Assembly (NCBI RefSeq): GCF_028389875.1
Contig: NC_084665.1
Coordinates: 126,209,602-126,273,601, forward strand
Reading direction: 5' to 3'
DNA: 64,000 nt
Origin: Rhea pennata
Taxonomy: Eukaryota > Chordata > Aves > Rheiformes > Rheidae
The notes below the pieces were generated by a model that did no database searches, was not told where the DNA came from, and saw only the letters and a program-made list of their open reading frames with translations. Position 1 is the first letter of the stretch; every line of letters begins with the position of its first letter. Below are positions 12,606 through 31,600 of this stretch, in pieces. The position numbers and the translations under genes were made by a program.

Positions 12606-13300
12606 CCGGGATGACTCAGCTGCCGGGAGCTGCCCCCTCCGCGGCCGCAGAGGCGGCTCGGGGCGGTGAGTCACCGCGGGGCGGGCGCGCAGCGCCGGGG
12701 CGGGCCGGAGCGGGTCCGCGGCGGCGCATAAGGAGCGCGGCGGGGCGCGGGCGCGGCGCGGCGCAGCGGGGGCAGGTGAGGGCGGTGCGCGGGGGTCGCC
12801 GCGCTGCAGAGCCCACGCGTGCATTTGTGCACGCGTGTGTGCGCGCGGCGGGGGGGGGACACACACCGGGCCCCGCCGCCGCCGCCGCCGCCCGGGGAAG
12901 CGGCCGGGGCCTTCGCCGCTTTGCTCTGCCGGGCCGCGGGGGCTGCGGGGCGGTCGGAGGCCGCCCGCCGGGCTGGGGACTCGGCTGCTGGAAGGGGCCT
13001 TTCCTGCGCCCTTCCCCAACCCCCCCCCCCCCCCCCCGGCCGCCTCCGCGAGGGGCCGCGCAAGGTGCCGGGAGCCTCCCGAAGGGCATCCCGGGGTGTC
13101 CGGCGGGGCGATGCTGCGCGGCCGGTCCTGGCCCTGCGCCGGCCTCCCCCGCAGCGAGGGTGCGAGCGGAGGAGCCGTGGGAGCGGGATCTGTTTGGGCT
13201 GTGAGGTACATCCTGGTTTCAGCTGCCGCAGGCCCCGGAGGGATGCTGCGGTGCGCTCTGGGCTCCGCGTGACCTTGCCTTGCAGGGGAGGCTCCCTTCA
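12540..13300 (+). promoter_or_regulatory. CTSB: CpG island and putative promoter / first exon of CTSB
   Basis: A very GC- and CpG-rich block 5.5 kb upstream of the first coding CTSB exon, in the right place for the noncoding first exon typical of CTSB genes. Visible elements are TGACTCAGC at 12,612-12,620 (an AP-1 / NF-E2-like site), the palindromic TGAGTCA at 12,667-12,673, several GC boxes, and a consensus splice donor GTGAGG at 12,776, so a noncoding exon ending at 12,775 is plausible. A CCG trinucleotide run (12,873-12,893) and a run of about 19 C (13,020-13,038) lie downstream. The start site is inferred, not seen. Confidence 0.6.
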
Positions 13301-16300
13301 GCCGCCGTGCGTCTTTGAGAAGCAACTAGTCCCCCTGAAAGCGGAGGGGGAGGAGGGAGGAGATCTCGTTTTCATAACGAAGACAGAAACAAAACAGTCC
13401 TGCTTGTCAGCTGACGCTGAAGAGGTCGGGTTGGCATCCGCTGAAGGGCTTCTGGGAACATCCTGTGGGTGCACACAGCTCCTGGCACCGCGGCTCCGGC
13501 TCGGGGATGGCGCTGGAGAAAAGCCGTTTCACTCCTGTCTGCCAAGCGATGGTCCATCTATTGCACTCTTAAGGATTGCATTGATACAGCAAAGAGCCCT
13601 TGCTTACTGTGTTTCCCTTCAGGTCACAAAGTTGAGAGTGATGAGGGCAGTGAATGAGAGTATTGCTATTACGGTGTCTGTTACATCAGCTGAGGTCCTG
13701 TGTAAGACTCTGGTTTACGGATTGGTCTCTAAGTTCTCCTCTGAAGCAGAAAAATCACTGCAGTTTCATGAGGGAGGAATTTGGAAATTTTATTTTCTGT
13801 TAAGGCATGATCACCATGACAACTTGTCTCACAACTGTATGGATTTTTTTTGCTTGTTTTGCTCTTGAGATTTTATTTTATCAGTTATCCAGCCTATGCC
13901 AGTAGTTTGGCCTTCCAGAAAAGGAATAGTGATAGGGAAGAGTGTGTTGTGCATGTTTAAAAAAAATGGGGGGAGAGGGGACAATGCTTTGAGCTTTGAT
14001 AATACAGTCAGGCCTACAGTGAAGTCACCTGGCCATGGGTCTGTTGCATGCACGTAGGCCACAAGCTAAACAGGCATTGCATCAAGCTGAACAGGATTGC
14101 TTTATTTATGTACTTGCTTTATTGTGGCTTAGAGTCATGCACAAATACTGGCAGCCAGTGTAGTGCTGACCCAAAGGACAAAGCTCATCTTGAAAAAAGG
14201 GCTGCTGCTGGAAGAGGCTACGTGATGTGAGTTTTGCTGAGTACCTTTAACCCTGGAGGGATGATGTGCTATGACTGTACAGTGAGACAGCTTTCATTTT
14301 CTTCAGACACGTAAAGAGTGGGTGGGTGCCTCTGTCTCTGCCTGGAGGGGTTTGGCCCAGGCACTGTGAACCAGCTGAGAAGTGCTTCTGGGTGTGACTT
14401 ATCTTCTGGCCTGTCTTGCCTAAACAGAGTCATGAGAGTTGTGCTTTGAATAGCCTGTTTCCTGCCCCTTTGATTGCAAAAGGACTATGGAAGGGGGGGG
14501 GGGGGGGGGAGAGGGAAAAGGAGAAAGAAATCCCTTGTTAAATGGGGCCTGAGCTCTTAGATCTCTGGCTAAAGTGCAGGAGAGCCTTTTGGTGGGCCTC
14601 TGCAGTTAGGGCTGCTGTGAACAGCAAACGGGTTTGTTCAGGGTCCCCTGCTGCAATTTGTGGATAAAGGTGCATCTCCCTTGGTTGCTTCAGCAATGTG
14701 GGAGAAGGTTATGTGACCCTCAGGCTTGTTCTTTTTTCTGGTTTAACATGGTCTGAGTACTTGTGAGCCTGTCCCTGAGAAAGCAAGCAGGAAGCTACAT
14801 CTAGTTTCAAAATTTCCCAGGGATAGCAAGGGACCTGGGTGATAAGTCACCTCCTTACCTCCCTCCTCCTGCTTGCGTGATTGCAGACAGCAGCAGGAGG
14901 TGCAGAGGGACTGCGTGTGGGTGGTGCAGCATGAGCTGCTGCCATCTCGCTGCAGGTGCTCTCCTCCCTCGCATTCTGGAGCTGCTCTTAATGGCTTGCA
15001 TCAGAGTGCATTTGGCCTCAGTGCTGCCTCTGAGGCACTTCTCCCTGGTTAGCAGCTTGAGGGCTGTGCTTGTTAAAATGTCCTCTTAATGAGCATCCAG
15101 CTGCTAAAAGGCTGAGTTGTGTGGGTTCTGCCCTGTGTCAGGTGCCAGTTTGCTCATGGGTAGCTACTTTCTGGAGGTGATTTTTTGTTCTCCCTTTGAG
15201 AGACTGCATTAAGATGCTTTGGATCCCAAAACCCTTGGTGGGAAATTCCTTGTCAGCTCCCACAGCCTGAGAGGTGGTGGAATAGCTGTTGGAGGTGGAC
15301 TGCAAGCCCCAAGCCTCTGCCTGATATCTAGAGGGGCTGCTGAGATGAAGTTACTGTGTCTAAGTCAAACAGTGAAGTTATTTGCCTACTCAGCCACTAC
15401 CTTTTGTCAAGCTGAGAGGCTGTGGTGGGATTTGGCCTGTGAAGACAACCTTTGCAAGAGTCATCCTCAAGCTGTGAGGCTGTGGGCATTGCACGTACTG
15501 TGTTTGCAGCCAGGCTGGATCTGCTGCCTTTTGAGCTTCGTGGTCTCATGTGCCTAAGTTGCTTGTCCTGGTGTGTGGGCAAGTGTTGCAGCAATTGGTT
15601 CCTGAATTCACTTGGCTCCATGGAAGGGGAGCAGGACTGGAGGGCTGAGCCTGTACCTGAAGAAAGTTCTGTCCTGTCCTTGGTAGGACTTAGGATGGAG
15701 CCAATGTGACAGGGGAGAAGGGGATTTAGCAATAGAGAGTCTCTCTGAAACCTGCCTCTGCTTGAATCAAGAGCTCTAGCTGCCCACATTGTATATCTCT
15801 ACCCTGGCTTGGTTTTGGTGTTGCTTTTTGGGCTCGTTTAATGTTTTATTTTGCCATGAAGCTTTGAGGAGGAAGGAGATGAGGTGCTAACTGCCTGCAG
15901 AGAACAAGTGTGCGTGGAAGAGATAGTGATGGTGGGGAAATAACTTGCAAGATAAAGCCATCACATGAAGTATCTTACCCAGCCTTATCTGAGGGAAAGG
16001 GAATGGTCACAGAAGCCAGTAGCCTCGCTTTTACTTCTGCTTTGCCTCTCAAATGTTTTTAAGCTGCCTGGTGACCAGCCTGCCTCTGGTTAGCCAGGTG
16101 CATGTGACTCCACATCTTGCAGTCCTCTGCAAAAAATTGTCCCATGAGTCCCATGCCTGATCTTGCTCTATGTATAGGTTTATTATGCACAGGGTACATA
16201 GCAGCTTTCTCCTGCTGGGTTTGCTGGCTATGAGTTGCTTTGTGGGGCAAATGCAATGCAGCAGGCAGCCTGCTTAAAATGCAGGTGCCTGTCAGAGCGG

Positions 16301-18809
16301 AGACTGCATTGCAAAGAAGGTATCTCTTTTCAGCTCGGTCTCAGACTGACTAGAGCTCGCGGTTGACAGCTGCTGTGATCCTGTAACCTGAGGATGTGAA
16401 CCCTTCTGAGGCTGTCTGTCAGGAGCCCTGGGCCAGCGGTCTTATTGGCACAGGAGGCTTTGCAGAGCATAGGTTTTTGGAATGTTGTCAAATTCACAAG
16501 CATCCGACTGAAAACAAACCTGTATCAAGTGGTTTCTGGCCTCAAAAGTGCCGCCTTTCTGTGCTACTGAAAATACAGACTTTACTGCTGGAAGAATAGG
16601 TTAAAGACTGTAGAGGAAGTTCTTAGCTTTAGAGCTGAGCTGTGCTGCCTGTGTCAGTGGTAGCGGAGGCTTGGCTCTGCTGGTAGCCTCGCAGGAGCCT
16701 TGTCCACTTGCCCGCAGTGCCCATGACGCAGTGCAGACCTATTCTGCCTGCAGCGCTGCCTGTGTGTAGTGGCTCAGCCCAGGCAGCAGAGATCCTGAAG
16801 AAGGGGTAGAAAAGATGTTTTTGCAGTACTTCAGCTTGGGCTGGTCACCTGTAGGCTTCCAATAGCTGTGTTTAAGGGGCACTAGTCAGAAACTGCACTA
16901 GCTTTAGAAATGTGCATTTTGTTTCTCTGGGTGTAACCTTTTTGCTGGCTAAGCAGGAAAGAATGGCAAGAAAAGAAGGTTTGGAGGCTTTAGAGGCCAA
17001 AGCATCTGGCAGTACCTAGTCCCTTGTTTGTGAGAAACCTTTAAGCAAGTAAATGCATGCAAACCCTCTACAAAGAAGTGAGATTTGGGAGTTGGAGGAA
17101 CTGAGTTTTTGAAACTTGGCTGGCTTTCAAGCCAAATGTCCTGCTGAAAGCACGAAGAGGCCATGTGAAAATAAAAGGGCTTCCCCCTCTACTCCCCCCC
17201 CCCCCCACCACCATTTATATGGTTAGCTGCAACTGCCTGAGCTTGTAGCTGGCAGAAAGTAGGGCATTCCTGCTGGGCTTTCTTCTCTGGGAAGGCTAAA
17301 CTTGGCTGTGAGTGGGTGGAGGCAGCCTGCGTGGAAATGTGCATGCCTCTGTCCGTCCTCTGCTTGAACCTGGCTGCTCCGAAAGCTTTGCTGCCATGAG
17401 ACTGCAGAGCTGCTGGCAGTAGCTACTTGTCCAGCTGCTTAGGCGTATTGGCCCAGAAGGGCTTAAGCCCAGCTTCTTGGAGGTGATTACATATTTTACT
17501 CACTGAGATGAGTAGGAATTAAGGCCTAAGTGTCTCTACTGTTCAGGGCTCTGCTAACTATTTGAGGTCTTGAATTGCCAGTCAGGTTGGAAGCTTGTTT
17601 GGGGGCTTGTTTGGGGCTCATAGAGCTTTGTTGAAGTAAGCTGAGAGGTTTTGGTGAAGGAGGATACCCCAGTGTGTTACCAAAAGTTGGCTGGCTCATG
17701 TTCTGCCTAAATGTCTGATCCTGAGTGGGATGATTAACTTAAATTAGGTAAAACCAAGCAGGAGGAAACGGAGTGGTGATGTGACTGCTTGTCCTCCAAA
17801 CTGCCATCTAGCAGAGTAGTTCCTGCTGACACTTGGGTGGTGCTAGGCAACCTGGAGATGAGGCTGGAGCATCTCCTCTCAGCACAAGCAAAGTTTAAAC
17901 TGAGGGTCAAGTTACTTAAAGGGCTTGGCTGAGCACGCAGTTGGCAAAACTGAACCTGCACCACAACAGCATAGGTACTTGTGCTTCCATGTGGGAGGCA
18001 GGAGGCCTGTGGCTGAGTCTTCCTGCACTTGTGGATTTCTACCTCCACGTCTCTGTTCCCTGGCCTGGGACTTTCCTGGCACCATGTGCCAAGGGATGCA
18101 GCTTCAGACCTCCCTTGTGGAAAAGCCCCATGCAGGAGGAGAGGATAGGCTATAGTGATGGGCTGTTCTTGTAGCACTTGAATCCCCTTTCTGTGGGCAG
18201 AAATCCCTTCCCTTGGGGGTTATGACTCTGACCAGGGTTCTGAGGGTGGTGGACTGGCCAAAATGAGGCCATAAAGCCTAGAAATGTGATTTGGAGGGGA
18301 GCTGTGGGAAGGATGCCTTCAAAGGGAAAAGTGCTGTGCACGGATGGTGGGCTGGCAAGCACATGGAGCTGTAGCTCTGCTGGCATCTGATGCTAGGGAG
18401 GAGATCATTTATTCCTCCTTAGTCCTTAGCTCTTCTGTTTTGTGGAAGTAAACGCAGCTTGTAAGGCCCTCCAAGCTGAAACCCTCGGAACTGTTTCAAA
18501 AGCAATTTTCCAGCTGCTGCTAATCCTGCAGCAGTCGACCAAGTTGTGTTGCTCTGCCTGATTTCTCCCGAGCTGTAGGAAGAGAGTTATTAGCACACTT
18601 TTGCATTGCTTCTGATCTTCTGGGTAAATCAGGATTGGGAGGGACTTTGTGTAGGCACGTGTTTCATCTTTCTGTGTTGCTGATAAACAGCTGCTGGCAG
18701 TCCTTCTGCCAAGCCCTGCCAGATCCTATTTGCAGCACAGTGGTCTGATGCTGGCTTGGGATGGTTTCCTTCTGGTGTTCAAATAAATGATAACCAAATT
18801 GTGTTGCAG
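12776..18809 (+). other. CTSB: CTSB intron 1 (inferred)
   Basis: About 6 kb between the CpG-island donor and the acceptor of the first coding exon. It holds a run of 17 G at 14,493-14,509, a C run near 17,195-17,208 and a CACGTG E-box at 18,656-18,661. I recognised no other gene in it. The left boundary depends on the inferred first exon. Confidence 0.5.
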
Positions 18810-18835
18810 GTGAAGGGACCTGTTCTGAAGCCAAG

Positions 18836-24859
<6,024 letters not shown>

Positions 24860-26160
24860 AATTCCTCTTGCACTGCTGCTGATTTGATCAAATCACAAAT
24901 AATCCTGAGTCCCTGATGCTTTTAATGATAGATTGGGTGCAGAGCCCCCACTCTAAGAGACTATAGTTGAAGTTACTTTATTAAAGCTTTTATCTTTTTT
25001 TTTTTTTTTTTAATTGTGTGGTGGAGCTGGAGGCAGCAGGTCCTGTACTGGTATGTGAGCTTGTGAGCTGTTCTCTGCAAGTCCCCTTGCTCCTAGTGTG
25101 TGTGGACTTGGTGGGACATTCGCTGCTCAGAGGACTGCTATGAGTGTTGCTGGCCGCTTGTGCCACAGTGTTTGGTTAGCTTGAATATCTTGCAGCCATC
25201 CAGCCCAATATAGCAGATATTGGGAGGGCAGGGAGCAGCAGCTTTGTGCTGAGAGTAGGGACTTAGTAGGGCAGTGGAGACCAAACCTGCCAGGAAACCC
25301 AGGCCACTTTCAGGCATGGCTTGTGGACCCCTGTCTGGAGTAGTCTGCCTGTTCAGTGCCCAAAGCAAGCAAGGTATGTTAGAGAGCTTGTGCCTTGCTC
25401 AATCAGCATTAATGACAAACTGACTTTTTTGATGTGGGGCTGGAGCTGAATAAGGCCCCTTCTGCCTGTGACGAGTCCTTGGTGAATTGCTAGCTCTGCT
25501 CCCTTCAGCTGCTTTTTAAAACCACTTGTTTCTCTGCTGTTTTGTTCACTGCTGTAGCCTGGGGTTATTGATCTCTTGTGAAGGGCCTAGCCAGAGCTCC
25601 CTGAGCCCCTCGATCAAATGTCCTGCAGCACTCAGGTGCATACTGGAAAAGGCAAACCATACCATGCTTGTCCAAAGGACTGTGCTGTGCAGCTTGGTGT
25701 GCTTTGCATCCTACCTTTGGAAGGATGCTACAGCTGAAGGGAGGGTGGAGGGTGCTTTGGGGCTGCAGATGCTGAACTGTGAGCAGAGGGATGCTTTGTA
25801 AATCTCGCTTAGGGAACTTGTGAAGAAGCTTAGAGGCATCTTGCTGCCTTGCACACAACTAAAGCTTTTTTTTTTTTTTTTTTAAGATACAGGCAGTAAG
25901 AAAGAAAACTTATTTTTGTTACTAGGAGGAGGTTTAATAGCTAAGAGGAGGAATCGTGATTTGCCAACACTAATACAGCAAAATAGCTTTTTTTTTTTTC
26001 TTTTTAAGCAAAAAGTACATTGCAACAATTCTGAAATGAATGAAGCAGGCCCTCCCTTGTACTGAATAAACAGCCCCTTACCTCTGCTTACTCAAACAAC
26101 AGTGAGACAGAGCTTTGGTGTACATGAATGGAACAACTGTGCCAATAAAGGATTTCTCCA
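24860..26160 (+). other. CTSB: CTSB 3' UTR (extent inferred)
   Basis: Possible polyadenylation signals are ATTAAA at 24,980-24,985, AATAAA at 26,065-26,070 and AATAAA at 26,144-26,149. The first is followed by a T-rich stretch. Poly(T) runs lie at about 24,991-25,010 and 25,866-25,883. Which signal is used cannot be told from sequence, so the right end is a guess. Confidence 0.45.
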
Positions 26161-28122
26161 ATGTCTTGTGTCCTGGCCCTTGGGAACATGGAAGAATGGA
26201 AATCCCGTGGCTGTTCATGGTGCCTTGGATTGCTTTCACAGGCAGGGTGGTCATCACGAAGCTGGTACCCTGTGAGACCCTCCTCTCAAGTACAGCCAGT
26301 CCTAGCCCTGTCCTCTCACCATAGTGATGGCAGGGTTATATTAAGCAGGTGTGTGCAGCCACTGCCTTGGATGTGTGCTGACTCCTAGACAGCTGCAGGG
26401 AGCTGAGGGAGGTGGAAGGTGCTTCATTATGGACAAGGATGAAGCCAGGACTGCAGCTAGCCTCTCTGCAAACTGCATTCTTTAAATGTACTCTCTGCTG
26501 CTGTGCTGAATGAGGGCCATGTACCTCCATGCTCATGGCTATGCTGCTACTGATGTTTGCAGGGCAAGGTGTAGGCCCTTCTTGATTTGCTGGTATGGAC
26601 TTAAGGTTTCAGACTGACAACTCCAGAATCAGGAAGAGTGAGGATGCAAAGTTGTCACTGCTACTAGAGAAATTACAGATTTACATACCGAAAAAAAAAT
26701 ACACACACACACTCAAGGCACTTTTCCTTTTTTACCAAAGAATTTTTTTTTATTTTAACAAGACAGGAAGCTGCACAAAGAGCTACCGCAGGTTTTTTTC
26801 TTTTTTTGAACAACAGCTTAAAACTATCTACACCAGTACTTGTACAGTAGAGGATCCCTTCCCTTTAAGTAACAGTCTGCTCATGGGGGAGTTGGCCTTC
26901 CAAAGGCCAGCTAACTTCACGTGGCAGGTTGTGTGCCATCCTGCACCAGGACACAGGCTCATCCCATACCCAAAGCAGCAGAAAGAGGGAGTAAGCACAC
27001 TGCAGACAAAAATCCTCCTCAAGAAAAACAAGACTTCCCTTTTAAAAAGGTATTTACTCTTTCCTCCGCTGCTATTCCTGAAAGGAATAAAGCCTGTTTG
27101 AAGTAAAACCAGCCTAATCTGTTTCAAAAAGCAGTGGAAGGTTCTTCCAGTTTTATACATCTGATTGACCTCAAGCATCACAAGCTGGAGCCAAGCAAGC
27201 CAGGGAACCTGCCCCAGTGGCCCTCAATGTCTCCAGCATTCCCAGCCCTGGAGTAACCACAGATGGTTTTCAGGGCAGCCAGTATCAAAAGACCCCTAAA
27301 AGCCTCCCTTATTTCCATGCAGGACAACTTGGTGTGAATCCTCATCTCTCCACTTTGCAGAGACATCCAGCTCTGCTGCGATGGTTTGGGCAGCATCTCC
27401 CTACTCCATGTTGCCTTGCCTGCCGCAGGCCCGGGACCACCCTTCCCCCACCCCTTGCCCAACCCCTAGGATGAGCTGGAGGAGCAGTGCAGAGCCCAGA
27501 CCACACAGGGGAGGATATGTGACTGCACTCAAGTTAGGCACAGGATTATTAGCTCAGAGCTACATAGGCTCCCTTCACTTCCTCCCACATCACTGCCTCC
27601 GCAGCTGCTAAAATACAAAGCTTTGCAAGTGCACAATGTTAGACAGCAGGAGATGGAATAGGTGGCTGTCAGCCAGGAACACAATATAAAGTGGGTAGAG
27701 TCATTGCACCTCTAAGGTATCAAACATAAAAGATCATCTGTTTCAGGCCTAACAGTCCCCTTCAGCTCAAGAACAGAAACATGAAGATTGCCTCTGCTCC
27801 TTTACAAGCTGCTGGACAATAACCAGCCGAGACCAGGGACTACAAAACAGCCAGCACTTTCCCTTGTGTAACTAAATGTATAAATTTCCTGGCTGACACA
27901 AGAGCCCTCCATGTCCTTCCAGTGCAGAGCATGCACCAGAGGCAACAGGGAAGAGGCTGTGTCAAGAGGGGAGGCAAAACCCAAAGGCTCCCACCACATT
28001 GCTTTGAATTGGGGAGGGGGTGTCAAATCCTAAGCAATTAAAGAGGCAACTGGGGTTTCTACTTAAAACCATTCTAACCAAAAATTCAGATAAACTGTCC
28101 ATCCGGAAAGGAGAAAAAAATA

Positions 28123-28154
<32 letters not shown>

Positions 28155-28442
28155 ATATATATATATATATTAATACATATATATGAACCTCAAACAATAA
28201 GACTCCAATTGGCATTTGTAACCATCCAACCAGACAGCAAGAGAGGTGAGGAGCAGAGTCTGGCAACGCCACACCATCACCCCAGGCTCCAGCCCAGCAC
28301 TGCCTGCCAGCGTCCCATCCTCTTCCCAGCACAAGGGCCCCATGAGGATCCTGCCGTTCAGCCATCCCCATGGGAAAGGGACAAAGAGCACCCTCCCTCC
28401 GCTGCCCATCCGTCAAACGTCTCTCCCACCACCCCTTTGCCC
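26161..28442 (-). other. Space between CTSB and FDFT1, including the FDFT1 3' UTR
   Basis: The two genes converge here. A - strand AATAAA (26,749-26,754) could end a 1.7-kb FDFT1 3' UTR, but closer variant signals may be used. A short AC repeat lies at 26,699-26,713 and a compound dinucleotide repeat at 28,121-28,184. I saw no additional gene. Confidence 0.4.
28121..28184. repeat. Compound (AT)n(GT)n(AT)n microsatellite
   Basis: Alternating AT, GT and AT blocks of about 64 bp, 260 bp downstream of the FDFT1 stop codon and probably inside its 3' UTR. The arms can fold back on each other. Confidence 0.95.
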
Positions 28443-28664
28443 TCAGTTCTCGCCCGTCTGGACGTACTCCTCAGCAGCCTTCGACACGGTGCTCAGGTAC
28501 TGCCAGCTGAGGGCTGCCAGGAGCATGGCGCATGACAAGTAGATGGGGGAGTAGTGGTGACGCGATGCCATGGGGCCATTGGGCAAGCTCATGGTGCGGA
28601 TGGAGGCAATGATCTGCTGCGTCTTGTTAGACGAAGGGTCTGTGCTTGGTATCTTCTGGTAGAT
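28443..28664 (-). CDS. FDFT1: FDFT1 coding exon 8 (C-terminal anchor and stop)
   Basis: Encodes residues 346-418 from [18 protein letters not shown] to YVQTGEN and the stop at 28,443-28,445. It contains the hydrophobic ER anchor. The acceptor is CCCCAG. Confidence 0.97.
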   Translation of the reverse strand: MYQKIPSTDPSSNKTQQIIASIRTMSLPNGPMASRHHYSPIYLSCAMLLAALSWQYLSTVSKAAEEYVQTGEN

Positions 28665-31600
28665 CTGGGGAGAGGTAAAGAGAAACAATCGTTCTGACCC
28701 AAGGTTGAGGAGGACAATGGGACCACTACATGATGAGGAAGCCTCAGAGCACTGTCTCCTCAAGAGTAGCCTCACCAAGGAAACACCAGAAATCTGCCTT
28801 TGAAGCGAGATCCAGCTGAAAGGGATGCTGGGACATAGCAAGGGCAGTTTCCCAATTCCCTTGAGAAGTGCATTAAGCCAGGCAGCCTCTTGAGGGCACC
28901 CCATGATGGGAGATGGACCACATGTGCCTGTGCCCAAGCCCAACCCCTGGGCTACAAGCCACAAAGGGTGCTGCTGGGATGAGCGGTTCTTGCCCAGCAA
29001 TCCTCACCGCTGATGTGCTATAACCCATCCCAAACCAGTGAAGACATGTCAGCATTACCAGCAATCAGTGTGATTACCAGGAGATAGCTATCTTGATCAG
29101 ATAACTGCATGGCCTTAAATACCTCTGCATGAGCCTAACAGGAGGCTTACACAAGAGGAGACAACTTCATCTTTCCCAAAGCAGCAAATACCCACCCCGA
29201 CAACAGGAGTAAAACATCTCCCATGAGTGCTCCTCTAGGGCTTCTCTAAGATCCACTGTGGTCATTCCACCTTTGACCTGATCTCTGTATTGACACAGGT
29301 CACAGGTGACATGTGAGGAAAAGCAGGTATCTCCACAGTTACTGAGCATCATCCCTCCAGAAACACCACTGTTTGAGCTTCTGATCAGGGCCTTCCTCAT
29401 GGCTGACTGTCACTGTCCTTTGTCACAGGGGTCCAGCTTGACCACAGAGGGAGCTCTAATAACTCATAGCTCAGGGTTTGCTTGATGTAGAAGTGATGTC
29501 TTTTCATTTAAGAGTCTTCACTGTTTTTTTTTTCCATGAATCTATCCACCAGTTGTTTTTGTATGCGAAATTTCAGCATCCACAGCACCCTGAAGCCAAC
29601 AGTCACACTGCTTGAACAGCCTGTGAAGAGCTGCCCTCTTTTACTCTTTGCCATACATGCAGGAAAACAAAAAGCATTGCTAGCTGCAACTATGGGCACG
29701 GCAAAAAAGACTGCTGCTATGAAGCTGTTGGTGGGGTATGATGCAACCTGCTTAGAACTACATTGCTAGAGGAGTTTTCTGTGCCTACTTCATTCTGGGC
29801 AGTGAAACTGGCTCTGTGAAAGCTGATTCATCTTGTTCCAGACAGGAAGGAAGCTAAGACCTCAGTCACTGCCTCCTAATGCAAGCACTAAGGGTACATT
29901 TAAGGGAACCCATCAGTGCACTGACTGGGATGCTAAGCACCCCATTCCCATGCTTGCTCTTCTTCAGTGGCAGGAAATGAAAGGAGCCACCTCCAAAAGT
30001 TGATTGCAGCTGCTCAACTGCTTCACAGCCAGTTTAGAGACTGCTTTCTGAAAGTGTCCTCCTATTTCCCCATGCTGTCACTGCCTGGTAACTTTGTGCT
30101 TACTTTATGCTGAACCTATTCAGTGGGACCATTGCCTTCATCTTGAGAGTCAAGGAAAGCTGAAGCTGCACCAGCACCCTTAGAAACTCAAGGCCACATC
30201 AGAAAGAGTAATGTATCAAGTTCTAGTAACAGCAGTGAGATTTCGATCACAGGCCAAGTAAGAGTGCACTGGCTCTACCTCCATACTGGAAAATTAAACA
30301 ACCTGGGACTATTCTGACTCAAGAAAAAGCAGCAGGATCTGGTTGCATCCACACTAGCAAAGCCACTCTGAAACGTGGCAGTTGCATCTAAACTATCTAC
30401 TGGCAATGGTCCTTGATATGTTCTAACTCCTGAATTGTCTTGGAACATCACCTAGTTTCTCCAGGCCAAATCCATGCCAGGCACTACTGTGCCTCAGCAC
30501 CACTGAAATGACTAGTATAGACATAACCTAAGAATTGAGAGATTCAAGGATAAACCCCATTCTAGGATCTGCCATATCCAAGTGGCCTTGTTCTTTACCC
30601 AGGACATCCTGGTTTCAGTCACATTCTGCAATTGCAGCTGAAGTAAAATGACAGGTACTAAGGGCAGAGAAGGATCTTCAAGAGACTACCAAATCCACAC
30701 CAAGAACGTACAGTCAGAAGTTGTTCAAAGTGAAGTACTCAACCTACCTCTTCCACATACTGGTACATGATGGCTTTGACAGCCTGTATGTTTGTGGCAT
30801 CCATCATTAGATTGACAGCTTGTCCCTTCCGGATCTTCACTACACCCCTGAACACCTGCTTGTTGTTATAGCAGGCAGCCAGAGTGGCAATAGCCATCAC
30901 CTAAGGAGAAATACAAAGAACAGCCCTCACTACTTTGCAAAGAACTTGCCAAAGGAATAATTGATCCTGGTGAAATCAATGGCAAAACACTCCACGGTGG
31001 CGCCAAGATTTCGCCTACAGCATAAGCAGCAGGCATCAGGAAAGAGAGACAGAAGAGGAAGAGAATAAAACACGCTAATACTGACATGACACACATCCTC
31101 ACTCCCACACTTTCATCAGCAGGGCTGCAGAAAATGAAGAGATCCCATAAAACCACTTGAAGGCAGTAACTTACTTGAGGGATAGCACAGAAGTTGAACA
31201 CACTTTGGTTTTTCAGGCGAGATAGGTACGTGAGAACATCAGGGACATGCTGGAGAGCATTGGTGATCAGCTCATTCAGACACTGGACAGCCATATCAAT
31301 GTTCTCTGGTTTGGCAAGATCCGAGAGCTTCTTGACGTATCTGCTCCAAACCTGAGCACCGAGACAAAGACTCACAAGTTGGGAGGTACATTCATGTCAT
31401 AAGATAGACAACAGCACAGTTTGATAGATTTGCTAGGATAGCAAAAGAAAACCCAGAGATCCATAAAAGCCTTGAAGAATCAGGACTTATTAGGTTAAAG
31501 AAAAGACAAAAGGAAAGTCTCCAGAGACATGACAGTGGCCTTCATATACAGAAAGAGTGAAGAAGCAAGCAATTCACCTTCACATGTCCTCTAGGTAGGG

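Noticed and set aside
12375-13325. 316-codon - strand and 349-codon + strand frames in the CTSB CpG island
   Set aside because: They are produced by stop-poor GC-rich and repeat sequence, overlap each other and match no family.
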